A stretch of DNA of 64,000 nt, taken from contig JBGSYC010000097.1 in assembly GCA_041751095.1 (NCBI GenBank), forward strand, positions 41,013 to 105,012, read 5' to 3'. The notes beneath the pieces are model-generated. The model saw only the letters and a program-made list of their open reading frames with translations. It was not told the origin of the DNA and made no database searches. Position 1 is the first letter of the stretch. Every line of letters starts with the position of its first letter. A program made the translations under genes and the position numbers. Shown in pieces: positions 35,337-44,601 of the stretch. Source of the DNA: JADCRZ01 sp041751095 (lineage in GTDB: Bacteria > Bacteroidota > Bacteroidia > Chitinophagales > Chitinophagaceae).

Positions 35337-35723
35337 TCACTGCTCATATAATTCTAAAGGCTGCCCGTCGGGGTCATAGAAAAATGCAAATCTTTTCATT
35401 GTTATTTCATCCACCCTTATGTCCTGCACCGCCACTCCCTTCGTGCGTAACGAAGCTACCGCCTCATCTATATCCTGTACGGCAAATGCAAGGTGGCGTA
35501 GTCCCCTGGCTTCAGGGAAAGACGATCTTTCCCTGAAGTCAGGAAACGAAAATAATTCGAGTTGATATCTGCCGTTAATGGAAAGGTCGAGCTTGAAAGA
35601 ATTTCTTTCCTGCCTGAATGTTTCACCTATGATCTCAAATCCCAGCACCTGGGTGTAAAAACTTTTGCTTGCCTGATAATCACCGGTTATGATCGCAACA
35701 TGGTGAATGCCTTCAATTTGCAT
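35337..35723 (-). CDS. VOC family metalloprotein (YaeR/GloA2-like)
   Basis: 128 residues. Two VOC half-domains: IEGIHHVAIITGDYQASKSF with a metal His, then RGLRHLAFAVQDIDEAVASL. FYDPDGQPLELYEQ ends the protein with the metal Glu, the pattern of the YaeR/SMU1112c subgroup of glyoxalase-like proteins. The reaction is unknown. Lies 69 bases before the topoisomerase A gene on the same strand. Confidence 0.88.
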   Translation of the reverse strand: MQIEGIHHVAIITGDYQASKSFYTQVLGFEIIGETFRQERNSFKLDLSINGRYQLELFSFPDFRERSSFPEARGLRHLAFAVQDIDEAVASLRTKGVAVQDIRVDEITMKRFAFFYDPDGQPLELYEQ

Positions 35724-35919
35724 TTGTGTAATTTACGTGATTCGGTTTTTATAAAAAAGATCAACAGATCCGATTATAATGAATAAGCCTGATATCCGTA
35801 ACTTACACCCACCGCCACCCTTTCCGCGAGGCGATGTTCCAGGATTGGCCCCGGGTAAAGCTTTCAGCATGATCGTAACTTTTCCGGACAACAATACAAA
35901 ATGATATTTCCGGTCTGGA
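35724..35919. other. 196-base spacer between VOC protein and serine hydrolase genes
   Basis: It holds AT-rich leader sequence and no convincing gene or hairpin. Both flanking genes are on the minus strand, so the VOC promoter should be here. Confidence 0.35.
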
Positions 35920-37284
35920 TCACTGAAGTTTTCTGCCAGGTATTGTCCGCCCGTTCTGATATAAGATCATTTCCTCGATTTTGCCATCCTGGGCTTTTTG
36001 GAATTTTATCTGTGCGTCAACTACTTTCAAAAAGAAAAAATCTTCCTTTTCAGGATAAAGGTCAAATGCAGGCTGACCTGTTGCCTGGGCCTTCAGGCCT
36101 CCATTAGAGAAAGTAATGGCAATTTTAAATGCCGGAGACAGCTCATATTCACCAACGTATTGCTTCAACACTGAATCCGGCAAGGCAATTTGTACCCTGG
36201 CTGAGGGCAGTTCATATTTTTCGTTTAGCATTATGGCAGCCAATCCTTTTGTTATTGCATTGAGATAAGGTGTGTTTTTGTTGCTGAGGATAATGATGGC
36301 GATATCTTCCTCGGGGATCCGGAACAGATTTGAGTTAAATCCATGTATTCCGCCGCCGTGGGAAACGACAGTTCTGTTATATAACGAATCTATCTGCCAC
36401 CCATATCCATATTTGTTCCTGAAGGGCGTACTGGCTATTTTCCAGGAGTCCCGGCTGAGGATCTTATTGGCGCTTACAGCCCTTTCCCATTTGTACAGAT
36501 TGTCGATGGTGGAATACAATGCACCCGCAGAAAAAGACACAGACGAATCGACGGTAGGCGCCCGCACTTTATTTTGATCATCAAATATGCTGTATCCGGT
36601 TGCCTTGTACTCGCTTTGCAAATGGGTAAAATCGAAACCCGAGTTATTCATTTGTAGTGGCTCCAGGATCATCTCCCTTACCACGCGCTCATAAGGCTTC
36701 CTTGTAATATTTTCTATCAAATATCCCAACAACATATAGCCCGAGTTGCTGTAGTTCCAACTGGTGCCGGGTTCAAAATCCAAGGGTTTGCTGCTGAACA
36801 AGGCCATCATAACTTCACGGGTATGGGGCTTCGTTATTTCATTGGCCATGAACGAGGCATCATTGGTATAGTTATATATGCCCGAGGTATGGTTTAGCAA
36901 ATTTTCGATAGTAATCTTATCTGCATGGGGAAGTCCGGTAAAGTACTTACTGAGTTTGTCCTTTACAGATAATTTCTTTTGTTCCTGAAGCCTGAGGATG
37001 ACAGCAGACGTAAACTGTTTGGTTACGGATCCTATCTGGAAAATCGTATTCGCATCATTATGAGCCGCGATGCTGTCGTTCCTGAAACCGTATCCGTTTC
37101 TGAGTAGAACTTTTCCTTTCTGCGCCACAAGGGCTGAACCCATAAATTTATATTGCTTCGCGTAAGCGTCAAGAAATTCTTCCAGCTTTGCAGGAATATT
37201 CTGTGCAGGTGTTTTTATGCTTTGAACAGCCAATACAATTACAATAAGAACAATTTTCATCATCTCTATATGAGGTTTTATCAT
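35920..37284 (-). CDS. Exported serine hydrolase, class C beta-lactamase family
   Basis: 454 residues from the ATG at 37284, whose first base pair overlaps the upstream stop (TAATG). Longer in-frame ORFs extend back into the DUF1835 gene and are not real starts. Signal peptide: MMKIVLIVIVLAVQS near residue 8. Catalytic Ser86-x-x-Lys89 in QIGSVTKQF, Tyr-Ser-Asn in WNYSNSGY (168-170) and HGGGIHGF as the third box, so all family motifs are present. These enzymes act as beta-lactamases, DD-peptidases or esterases; the substrate is undefined. C-terminal lipocalin-like domain from about 380. Confidence 0.88.
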   Translation of the reverse strand: MIKPHIEMMKIVLIVIVLAVQSIKTPAQNIPAKLEEFLDAYAKQYKFMGSALVAQKGKVLLRNGYGFRNDSIAAHNDANTIFQIGSVTKQFTSAVILRLQEQKKLSVKDKLSKYFTGLPHADKITIENLLNHTSGIYNYTNDASFMANEITKPHTREVMMALFSSKPLDFEPGTSWNYSNSGYMLLGYLIENITRKPYERVVREMILEPLQMNNSGFDFTHLQSEYKATGYSIFDDQNKVRAPTVDSSVSFSAGALYSTIDNLYKWERAVSANKILSRDSWKIASTPFRNKYGYGWQIDSLYNRTVVSHGGGIHGFNSNLFRIPEEDIAIIILSNKNTPYLNAITKGLAAIMLNEKYELPSARVQIALPDSVLKQYVGEYELSPAFKIAITFSNGGLKAQATGQPAFDLYPEKEDFFFLKVVDAQIKFQKAQDGKIEEMILYQNGRTIPGRKLQ

Positions 37285-38093
37285 TAAAGTGCTTTTCGTT
37301 TTACTTCGAAATCTTTTATATTCCTGATCTCTCCCCGCGCATCTATATGCTGCGCAGCTATCATTTTCTTTAGCCGCCACAGCAGGAAAGCATCGCCCGT
37401 TAAATGGCTTGATTTGCTAAAGTACTGCTGAAAGAGTTTACTTACTTTTAACCATTCATCCCCGATAAACTTCAAAAGCTCGCTGTCATAAAATTCATAA
37501 TCATATTGCACCAGCTTCTTGCCTCCGTCCAGAATGCGTACCCCTCTATTCTCATCGCATAATCTTTTCCATTCATCGCTGTCGGCTTCAAACTCAGGTA
37601 TACTTATTGTTCTTGCCAGTTTCTTTGCCTTCAGGAATTCTTTTGGCGGTATGCCGGACAATTGCACAGGGTAAAATACCTGGCCTTTATCATTTAGGAA
37701 AGGAAGATTATGGAGATAAAGAATGCAAATACTCCCATGGAAACTTTGTAGCTGGCTAACCAGCCAGTAGTAGCCGCATACGTCATGCTTATTCTGAGCC
37801 GCCCATATCCATACTATCTCATGCGGGTCTTTAAGTTTTAAAGTTAGCTCCTGAACCGTGTTTTCATCGTTTATACGGCCGGTATCAACAAGGCCGTCGT
37901 AATCGCCTCCTTCCAGAACTTCCCTCCACCATTGCTTCCGTGCTTCTATTCCTTCCCTGGTATAAATGTCTTTTAACGGACCAACGGCAAAGTCGTCTTT
38001 CACCTGGATGATTTCTCCCCGGAGTGTTTCATCCATATCAAGGCTTTTTTGCAGCACTTCAATGTCTGCTTCATTAAAAACGATGTGAATCAT
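37284..38093 (-). CDS. DUF1835 / DUF3658 domain protein
   Basis: 269 residues, no signal peptide. MIHIVFNEADIEVLQKSLDM at the N-terminus and VKDDFAVGPLKDIYTREGIE are the DUF1835 signature; residues from about 155 (AKKLARTISIPEFEADSDEW to DAFLLWRLKKMIA) match the partner DUF3658 domain. The family is found in many bacteria with no established reaction. It is translationally coupled to the downstream serine hydrolase by TAATG and lies 59 bases after the topoisomerase B gene. Confidence 0.85.
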   Translation of the reverse strand: MIHIVFNEADIEVLQKSLDMDETLRGEIIQVKDDFAVGPLKDIYTREGIEARKQWWREVLEGGDYDGLVDTGRINDENTVQELTLKLKDPHEIVWIWAAQNKHDVCGYYWLVSQLQSFHGSICILYLHNLPFLNDKGQVFYPVQLSGIPPKEFLKAKKLARTISIPEFEADSDEWKRLCDENRGVRILDGGKKLVQYDYEFYDSELLKFIGDEWLKVSKLFQQYFSKSSHLTGDAFLLWRLKKMIAAQHIDARGEIRNIKDFEVKRKAL

Positions 38094-38151
38094 TGGTGAA
38101 TGTAATTACGCGTTTTTCGTGCTAAACGTTAAAATATATGCCGGCCGGAAT

Positions 38152-40056
38152 TTATTCGTTTGGGTTTAGCCCTGCCACGTCATTAACAAGGTCAATCTCG
38201 ACTTTAAGATTTCCAATAATAAAATCCTGCCGCTGCTGGGTATTCTTTCCCATATAATACTCCAGTAGCTGCTGAATATGTGTATCCGGCATCATCATCA
38301 CGGGTTGCTTGCGCATCACCGGGCCGATAAACCTGCCGAATTCATCAGGGCTGATTTCGCCCAGACCTTTAAAACGGGTGGTTTCTGGTTTATTGCCAAG
38401 TTTATTTGTAGCCTGTTGTTTTTCTTTTTCGTCGTAGCAATATATCGTTTCCTGCTTGTTCCGTACCCGGAACAACGGGGTTTCCAGCACATACACATGG
38501 CCGTTTTTGACAAGGTCGGGAAAAAACTGGAGAAAAAAGGTCATCATTAGTAACCTGATATGCATTCCGTCTACATCGGCGTCTGTAGCGATGATGATGT
38601 TGTTGTAGCGAAGGCCCTCATATCCTTCTTCAATATTTAACGCATGCTGAAGAAGGTTGAACTCTTCGTTTTCGTAAACAATTTTTTTCGTGAGACTGAA
38701 ACAATTCAGGGGCTTTCCACGCAGGCTGAATACCGCCTGCGTTTCCACGTTCCTTGCTTTTGTAATGGAGCCGCTTGCTGAATCGCCTTCGGTAATAAAG
38801 ATGGTGCTTTCCTTTTGCTTTTCTACGATCTTGTCTTTGTCTTTACCAGTGGGTTCGTCATTAAGATGGTACCTGCAGTCGCGCAATTTCTTATTGTGAA
38901 GACTGGCTTTTTTCGCTCTTTCATTGGCCAGCTTTTTAATGCCTGCCAGTTCTTTACGCTCTCTTTCGCTCTGTTCTATCCGGCGCTTCAGTGCATCGGC
39001 GGTTGAGGGGTTGCGATGCAGGTAATTGTTTAGTTCTTTAGCCAGGAAATCGCCGATAAAATTTTTCACGGAGGGCCCGCCTTCATATACCACCTGAGAA
39101 CCCAGTTTGGTTTTGGTCTGGCTTTCAAAAACCGGCTCCTGTACGCGTATAGATATCGCGGAGCAAATGCTGGCCCTTATATCCCCGGCGTCGTAATCTT
39201 TTTTAAAGAAATCCCGGACAGTTTTTACAAAAGCTTCCCGGAAAGCAATAAGGTGCGTTCCTCCCTGGGTGGTATACTGGCCATTTACAAAACTGTAATA
39301 TTCCTCTCCGTATTGGTGTTCGTGGGTGATGGCCACTTCAATGTCTTCTCCTGTTAGATGTATTACCGGGTACCGGATCTCATCTTCATTTGTTTTGCGC
39401 TGCAGCAGGTCGAGCAAACCGTTTTTGCTTACATATCTTTTCCCGTTGAGGTTGATAACGAGGCCTGCATTGAGGTAGCAGTAATTCCATAACTGGCTGT
39501 CGAGGTATTCATTGATATAATGAAAATTTTTGAAAACGGAGTCGTCTGGTATAAAAGTTACCATAGTACCGTTTTCTTCGCTGCTCTTTATTTCCTTATG
39601 ATCACGCATCAAAACTCCTTTCTCGAATTCTGCCGTTTTTTCCCTGCCTTCCCGAAAAGCTGTTACCTTAAAGTAATTACTAAGGGCATTAACAGCCTTC
39701 GTACCTACCCCATTAAGACCCACACTCTTTTGAAAAGCTTTGCTGTCATATTTTGCCCCTGTATTGATCTTGCTTACCACGTCCACTACTTTTCCAAGCG
39801 GAATGCCGCGTCCATAATCGCGAACCGTAACGGTTGTGCCCTTGATGGTGATATCTATATGCCGGCCGTAGCCCATTGTGTGTTCATCAACGCAGTTGTC
39901 GAGCACTTCCTTCAACATTACGTAAATACCGTCGTCAGGGCTGCTTCCGTCGCCCAGCTTGCCGATATACATTCCGGGCCGCAGGCGGATGTGTTCACGC
40001 CAGTCGAGGCTACGGATGCTTTCTTCGGTATAATCGAATAAATTCTTTTCTGACAT
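38152..40056 (-). CDS. parE: DNA gyrase/topoisomerase IV subunit B (ParE-type)
   Basis: 634 residues from the ATG at 40056 (MSEKNLFDYTEESIR); an ATG four codons earlier is also possible. It supplies ATP hydrolysis to the topoisomerase. GHKL motifs: EVLDNCVDEHTMGYG, DYGRGIPLGKVVDVVSK and VGLNGVGTKAVNALS. The TOPRIM domain contains FITEGDSASGSITKARN and the acidic IIATDADVDGMHIRLLM metal site. It pairs functionally with the A subunit at 32.7-35.3 kb. The two are on the same strand but separated by three small genes. Confidence 0.88.
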   Translation of the reverse strand: MSEKNLFDYTEESIRSLDWREHIRLRPGMYIGKLGDGSSPDDGIYVMLKEVLDNCVDEHTMGYGRHIDITIKGTTVTVRDYGRGIPLGKVVDVVSKINTGAKYDSKAFQKSVGLNGVGTKAVNALSNYFKVTAFREGREKTAEFEKGVLMRDHKEIKSSEENGTMVTFIPDDSVFKNFHYINEYLDSQLWNYCYLNAGLVINLNGKRYVSKNGLLDLLQRKTNEDEIRYPVIHLTGEDIEVAITHEHQYGEEYYSFVNGQYTTQGGTHLIAFREAFVKTVRDFFKKDYDAGDIRASICSAISIRVQEPVFESQTKTKLGSQVVYEGGPSVKNFIGDFLAKELNNYLHRNPSTADALKRRIEQSERERKELAGIKKLANERAKKASLHNKKLRDCRYHLNDEPTGKDKDKIVEKQKESTIFITEGDSASGSITKARNVETQAVFSLRGKPLNCFSLTKKIVYENEEFNLLQHALNIEEGYEGLRYNNIIIATDADVDGMHIRLLMMTFFLQFFPDLVKNGHVYVLETPLFRVRNKQETIYCYDEKEKQQATNKLGNKPETTRFKGLGEISPDEFGRFIGPVMRKQPVMMMPDTHIQQLLEYYMGKNTQQRQDFIIGNLKVEIDLVNDVAGLNPNE

Positions 40057-40133
40057 AGCTGTCTGCACCAGGATTAGCCTGATTAACTGATAGGCCTGAT
40101 CATCTGGTTTTGTTTTTTACCCGCTGCATAGGC

Positions 40134-40141
40134 CAAAGCTA
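40134..40141 (-). promoter_or_regulatory. Candidate -7 box of parE
   Basis: TAGCTTTG on the minus strand fits TANNTTTG, about 78 bases before the ATG at 40056. A TTTG (40166-40169) is 24 bases upstream, somewhat far for a -33 element. Confidence 0.4.
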
Positions 40142-40375
40142 AAAGTTTTAGTAATTAAATGCATGCAAATATATATAAACCTGTCAATAGATGCTACACC
40201 AGACTTATGCACCTGTGTGCATAATTATTTTTGCTATGCGGACAAAATTTGATTTAACTATGTTTCCGGATACACCGGATATTTATTTCACTACATGACT
40301 TACCTGATGCCGCCTAAAAGGTGTTTCGCGCGTCTGGTTATGGTTACGTTTCAATTAACCTGTTAAAACATCATT
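40142..40375. other. Divergent parE-ompA spacer
   Basis: AT-rich. The plus-strand TTTGATTTAACTATGTTTC at 40247-40265 resembles a promoter for the OmpA gene with one mismatch in the -7 box, and no -33 is clear. No RNA or short gene recognised. Confidence 0.35.
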
Positions 40376-41212
40376 ATGAAAAACAAATTCTTCTTTTTTT
40401 CTTTGCTGGCTGTATGCATTAGCCTTGCAGTTTCGAGTTGCGTTTCCAAGAGGAAGTACATGGAATCGCAGGCTGCTTTGCAAAATGCCCGCACCGACAG
40501 TAGCCGGCTTGCCAGCGACAAGGCTAAACTGGAGCGGACTATTTCGGAGCTTACACAAAGCAGTGCAGCCTTACAGCAGAACCTCAACAATATGAAACAG
40601 CAACTGGACATTAGTTCCAGAGATGCAGCCGGAAAGATCGCCTCCCAGCAATCCCTTTTGAATAAAAGCAAGGAAGAGCTTGCCGACCAACAAAAGAAAC
40701 TGGAGAATTTACAGGGTTTGCTGGAACAACAGAAAAAGAATGCCGATGCCCTGCGGCAAAAAATGGCGGACGCACTGGTGAAGTTTAATTCCAATGAACT
40801 TACCGTAACTGTAAAGAACGGCAAAGTTTATGTGAGTCTGCAGGAAAGTCTTCTTTTCCCGTCGGGAAGTGCGGTGGTAAACCCGAAAGGCAAAGAAGCG
40901 CTGGGCAAACTTGCTGAAGTGCTCAATTCCAATCCTGACATCAATGTAAATATCGAGGGCCATACGGATTCCATCCCTATTCGAACCCGTTTTGAAGACA
41001 ATTGGGCATTAAGCACGGCACGGGCAACGTCTATTGTACGAATACTTACAAAAGATTACAAGGTAGACCCGGTGAGGGTGATGGCATCGGGGCACAGCCA
41101 GTTCGATCCGCTCGAGGCAAACTCCACCCCGGAGGGCCGCGCAAGAAATCGCCGGACGGAAATTATCCTTACGCCGAAGCTGGATGAGCTGTATAACCTG
41201 ATCAATGGTTAA
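40376..41212 (+). CDS. OmpA family lipoprotein with coiled-coil spacer
   Basis: 278 residues. The lipoprotein signal ends at Cys22 (ISLAVSSCVSKR). Residues 25-135 are a Gln/Lys-rich coiled coil (LQQNLNNMKQQLDISS, KKLENLQGLLEQQKKNADAL). The C-terminal OmpA domain (about 150-278) has VNIEGHTDSIPIRTRFEDNW and RATSIVRILTKDYKV, ending in EGRARNRRTEIILTPKLDEL, the peptidoglycan-binding pattern with Asp and Arg. It likely links the outer membrane to the cell wall. Possibly co-transcribed with the small membrane protein that follows after 121 bases. Confidence 0.9.
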   Translation: MKNKFFFFSLLAVCISLAVSSCVSKRKYMESQAALQNARTDSSRLASDKAKLERTISELTQSSAALQQNLNNMKQQLDISSRDAAGKIASQQSLLNKSKEELADQQKKLENLQGLLEQQKKNADALRQKMADALVKFNSNELTVTVKNGKVYVSLQESLLFPSGSAVVNPKGKEALGKLAEVLNSNPDINVNIEGHTDSIPIRTRFEDNWALSTARATSIVRILTKDYKVDPVRVMASGHSQFDPLEANSTPEGRARNRRTEIILTPKLDELYNLING

Positions 41213-41333
41213 GCCCCACAGGTTTGCGCATTGGTTGCCGACTGAGGGGGGCTGGAGCATATGGATTTAAATATTTCCCGGTTTGCCCATTGCCCGCAAA
41301 ATTTTTGTACCTTATTGTCTTAATATCCCCGTT

Positions 41334-41489
41334 ATGAAAAAGCTCCTGGTATTTTTATTATTGATCGTTGTTTTTGCCGTTGCATTTGCCAGTCTGAACA
41401 GGAGTGGAAAGAAGGAAAGGGAGGTAAAAAAGACTCCAAAAACGCAAAAGGAATGTCCTTACCGAAGCAGTTGCATGAACAGCATTTGA
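41334..41489 (+). CDS. 51-residue membrane protein
   Basis: Starts at the ATG at 41334 (MKKLLVFLLLIVVFAVAFAS), a single hydrophobic helix or signal peptide, followed by a basic stretch (NRSGKKEREVKKTPKTQ) and a Cys-containing tail (KECPYRSSCMNSI). A longer frame from 41283 is less likely because the helix would not be N-terminal. A clean terminator follows two bases after the stop and a TTTGCCC-N-AATTTTTG promoter-like block precedes it at 41281-41308. I do not recognise a family. Confidence 0.6.
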   Translation: MKKLLVFLLLIVVFAVAFASLNRSGKKEREVKKTPKTQKECPYRSSCMNSI

Positions 41490-41490
41490 C

Positions 41491-41518
41491 AAAAGCCCGG
41501 AAGAAACTCCGGGCTTTT
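41491..41518 (+). terminator. Rho-independent terminator after the small membrane protein
   Basis: AAAAGCCCGG (41491-41500), an 8-base loop and CCGGGCTTTT (41509-41518) form a 10-bp perfect stem followed by a T. It immediately follows the TGA of the small gene. Confidence 0.88.
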
Positions 41519-41638
41519 TGATACTTTTTATTAAGTGGCGGTCGCAAATTCTGATAAAATGGCTCAAGGGAAATCTTAACAATAATTTGCCCGCGGGTAT
41601 TTACGGGTATGGTATAATTTTTCTTTGTTTTACATGAG

Positions 41639-42544
41639 ATGATCAATTCGAAGCATTACACAACAACTGAAAATGTGCTGTTGGAGATAGCGGGTATTGT
41701 TACTATAGTTCCGTTAGCTCCGTTCCTTAACCGTTTCATTCCCCCGCTAATGGTCGGCGAATGGAATTTGGATCTTTTTGTGTCAATACTGGCTGCCTTT
41801 GTACTGGTAAGGCTTGTACTTAAAATATTTAAGCCCCTGATCATCCCGGCCCTGCTTCTTGTGCTGGTATTTTTCTTCTACAATTCCTTTTCAAGGAAAT
41901 ATTCATTTCCCGACGTGGTTCAGGATTACCGGAGTGTGGTGTTGAACAACTGGGGCACAAAAGACACGAAACAGAACGATCTTTTAAACATTAACCCCGG
42001 ATATTTTACTTCGTACAGGGATAAAACGGTGCGCGGCATCAGGGCAAAGGTCAATTACGAAGACTCGCTGGTAAGAAATTTCTCTGTGATGCATTCATTA
42101 ACGTACTTCAATGAGTATTTCAATAAGTACGGGCCTCTGGTGAGGCACCTTTCACTTTTTAAATATATCAATTCTAATTTCAGGTATGTATCTGATAACA
42201 AGAGAGATGAATATTTTGCATCGCCCCAGGAAACTATTTTAAATGGATTGGGAGGTGATTGCGACGACCATAGTATACTGATGTTTTCCTGCCTGCAATC
42301 TATCGGTGCGCGTTGCAGGATTGTTTTGGTGGAGGGTCATGCGTACCCTGAATTGTATTGCGGTGATAAAAAGGAATTCGAGGTGATTCAGCAGGCCATT
42401 CTTCATTTGTTCAATGATGTAAAGATCAGGGAATTCTATTATCATGAAAATGACGGGCATTACTGGCTTAACCTCGACTACACGGCCCGCCGCCCGGGCG
42501 GGCGGTATCTTAACGACCAGGTATATTCTCTGATCGAATTGTAA
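41639..42544 (+). CDS. Membrane protein with transglutaminase-like domain
   Basis: 301 residues. Two or three membrane helices at about 10-30 and 45-80 precede a soluble transglutaminase-like domain. The triad is complete: Cys208 in LGGDCDDHSIL, His234 in EGHAYPELY and Asp280 in WLNLDYTA. Such proteins can be amide hydrolases or transpeptidase-like enzymes acting in the periplasm. Starts just after the terminator of the small gene, so it uses its own promoter. Close homologues unknown. Confidence 0.83.
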   Translation: MINSKHYTTTENVLLEIAGIVTIVPLAPFLNRFIPPLMVGEWNLDLFVSILAAFVLVRLVLKIFKPLIIPALLLVLVFFFYNSFSRKYSFPDVVQDYRSVVLNNWGTKDTKQNDLLNINPGYFTSYRDKTVRGIRAKVNYEDSLVRNFSVMHSLTYFNEYFNKYGPLVRHLSLFKYINSNFRYVSDNKRDEYFASPQETILNGLGGDCDDHSILMFSCLQSIGARCRIVLVEGHAYPELYCGDKKEFEVIQQAILHLFNDVKIREFYYHENDGHYWLNLDYTARRPGGRYLNDQVYSLIEL

Positions 42545-42723
42545 AGGAGGAATGAACGGGTGATAATATTATCCTCGTCAACTAATTTACGGTCGGGCAG
42601 GTCATTAATCATTTCATTTTTCATATGGATCGAATATGATGAATAAATTTCCGGACCGGTGTTTGATAAAACGGCTTTGAAACATCGGGCTACGCTATAA
42701 TCAATAAATAAATTCAAACGACC

Positions 42724-43878
42724 ATGAAAAAAATTACGGGGTTCATATGGATTGCATTATGCATGGCGAATACGGGTGTAACGTTTGCACAAGCCATCAG
42801 GCAGCCGGGCCGGCAATTACACCAGTCAACCTATAAAAATCCTTTGCCGGTTGCGTTTGGTGATCCTTATGTGTTGCATGTAAAGGGCGATAAGTATTAC
42901 ATGTTTGGCACGGGCGGTGGTGCTAAAAACGGGTTCTCTGCATATTCGTCTTCCGATCTTGTTAACTGGAAAAACGAAGGACAAGTGTATTTCGGCAACA
43001 ACAAAAATGGATGGGGCAATGGTGCTTACTGGGCGCCGGAAGTGTATGAAGTGAAGGGCAAATATTACATGTTTTACAGTTCGCAATGGAGTTATAATCC
43101 AACAAATGAACTGGAAAATTTTCGCATTGGGGTAGCCGTGGCGAACAGGCCAACAGGCCCGTATGTTGACATAAGTAACAAACCTGTTTTCGATCCGGGT
43201 TATCCGATCATCGATGCGAATGTGATGTTTGATGAAGATGGAAAATTGTATCTCTATTACTCCCGGTGTTGTTATAAGCACGCTGTAGAAAGTGAAGTAG
43301 CAAATTGGGCAAAGGAGAAAGGCTGGTTTAACGAGATCGAGGAAAGCTGGGTTTACGGTGTAGCGCTAAAGCCCGACTTTAGCGGTGTGATTGGTGAGCC
43401 TGTGTTGTTGTTGCGTCCGCCGGTAAGCATGAGTGATAAACAAGCTGAATGGGAAAGCCGTTCCGTAACATCCCGGGAAGTTAATCGCCGCTGGACGGAA
43501 GGGTCGGTTGCATTCAAAAAAGGAGATACTTATTACATGATGTATTCAGCAAACTTTTTTGGCGGCAAAAATTACGCAGTCGGTTATGCTACATCCAAAA
43601 GCCCGTTGGGCCCTTTTGCAAAAGCTGTCAACAACCCGGTGTTGCAAAAGAATGTTGAGCAGGGCGGTACGGTTACAGGTACGGGCCATAACAGTATAAC
43701 GTACTCACCGGATGGTAAAGAGATGTTTTGCGTCTATCATGGTCGCACGTCTTCTACTGGCGATAAACGTGTGGTATTTATAGACAGGATGGAAATTTTA
43801 GAAGATGGGCAGTTGACGGTTGCAGGACCTACAACCGGGCCGCAGGCCTTACCTTCCGGTATAACGAAAAAGAAGTGA
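42724..43878 (+). CDS. Glycoside hydrolase family 43 protein
   Basis: 384 residues with signal peptide (MKKITGFIWIALCMANTGVTFAQ). GH43 enzymes are five-bladed-propeller arabinofuranosidases, arabinanases or xylosidases. Catalytic residues fit: Asp47 in AFGDPYVLHV, Asp154 in PIIDANVMF, Glu249 in RRWTEGSVAF. The last segment (GTGHNSITYSPDGKEMFCVY) is also family-typical. Exported to the periplasm or surface; the exact substrate is not deducible. The neighbouring broken sulfatase suggests a former polysaccharide-related gene group. Confidence 0.9.
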   Translation: MKKITGFIWIALCMANTGVTFAQAIRQPGRQLHQSTYKNPLPVAFGDPYVLHVKGDKYYMFGTGGGAKNGFSAYSSSDLVNWKNEGQVYFGNNKNGWGNGAYWAPEVYEVKGKYYMFYSSQWSYNPTNELENFRIGVAVANRPTGPYVDISNKPVFDPGYPIIDANVMFDEDGKLYLYYSRCCYKHAVESEVANWAKEKGWFNEIEESWVYGVALKPDFSGVIGEPVLLLRPPVSMSDKQAEWESRSVTSREVNRRWTEGSVAFKKGDTYYMMYSANFFGGKNYAVGYATSKSPLGPFAKAVNNPVLQKNVEQGGTVTGTGHNSITYSPDGKEMFCVYHGRTSSTGDKRVVFIDRMEILEDGQLTVAGPTTGPQALPSGITKKK

Positions 43879-44041
43879 TTTGAATTGCTGATCTTAATTG
43901 AAGTTTCAGACACTGGCTTTTTGAGGATTTATCTGGGTTTTCCCGCTTACGTTTGTCGCCATTCACGAATGCCGGTGATGGCGGAGAGCATCAGATGGAG
44001 CGGTTCCAGCCTTTATGATTTAGTTTTATGAACTGACACGA

Positions 44042-44512
44042 TCAATGTTTCATATGCTTCATATACCAGCTACTCAGCTTCGCTGTTAGTTGCACGGTCA
44101 TTTTCTTTTCTTCGCCGGCCCTGTCTATTGTTTCCCTGTGGTCTGCCTCAAGATTATACAGTTGCTTGTTCGAGCCATCGGGCTCCATCAATAATTTCCA
44201 TTTGCCGGAGCGGATTGCCAGTGTTGGCGAATATTCTCCTTTTTACCGGGCAGCGGATTATTGTTGTAGCACCAGTAGATAACCCGGGTTGTGTTTTTAT
44301 TTTTCCCCGGTAAAACCGCGCTTGCATCAACTCCATCTGAAATGTAATCAGCAGAAGTTTTTGTTTGGGTTAAATCTGCCACCGTGGGTACAAGGTCAAC
44401 CACACTCATCACGTTATTCGTATTCACTTTTCCGGCAGGAATTTTGCCAGGCCACACGGCAATAAAAGGTTCCCGGATTCCCCCTTCATACAAGCTCCAT
44501 TTGGGCTTAGGT
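44042..44512 (-). pseudogene. C-terminal fragment of an exported sulfatase, frameshifted
   Basis: Reads YEGGIREPFIAVWPGKIPAG, then VVDLVPTVADLTQTKTS, matching the C-terminal half of Bacteroidota sulfatases (GGIREPFIVxWPGxI). Near 44221-44228 the frame changes, most simply by one lost base, and continues as SPTLAIRSGKWKLLMEPDG and YNLEADHRETIDRAGEE to a TGA at 44042-44044. The N-terminal half with the Cys/Ser formylglycine motif CxPxR is absent. So this is a truncated and frameshifted relic, not an active enzyme. It lies downstream of the carbonic anhydrase operon. Confidence 0.85.
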
Positions 44513-44601
44513 AAATGCTATTGCGAACAAAAGCATTTACAATTTCATCAGGTTTAATCTTCTTTTGAATTTAGGTTTCCCGCTATCCGCATCCATTTCT
44601 A

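Noticed and set aside
36272..36577. Opposite-strand ORF in the serine hydrolase gene
   Set aside because: A shadow of the confidently assigned minus-strand gene.
35920..37380. Serine hydrolase start inside the DUF1835 gene (37380)
   Set aside because: It would add 32 non-conserved residues in front of the signal peptide; the TAATG-coupled start at 37284 is better.
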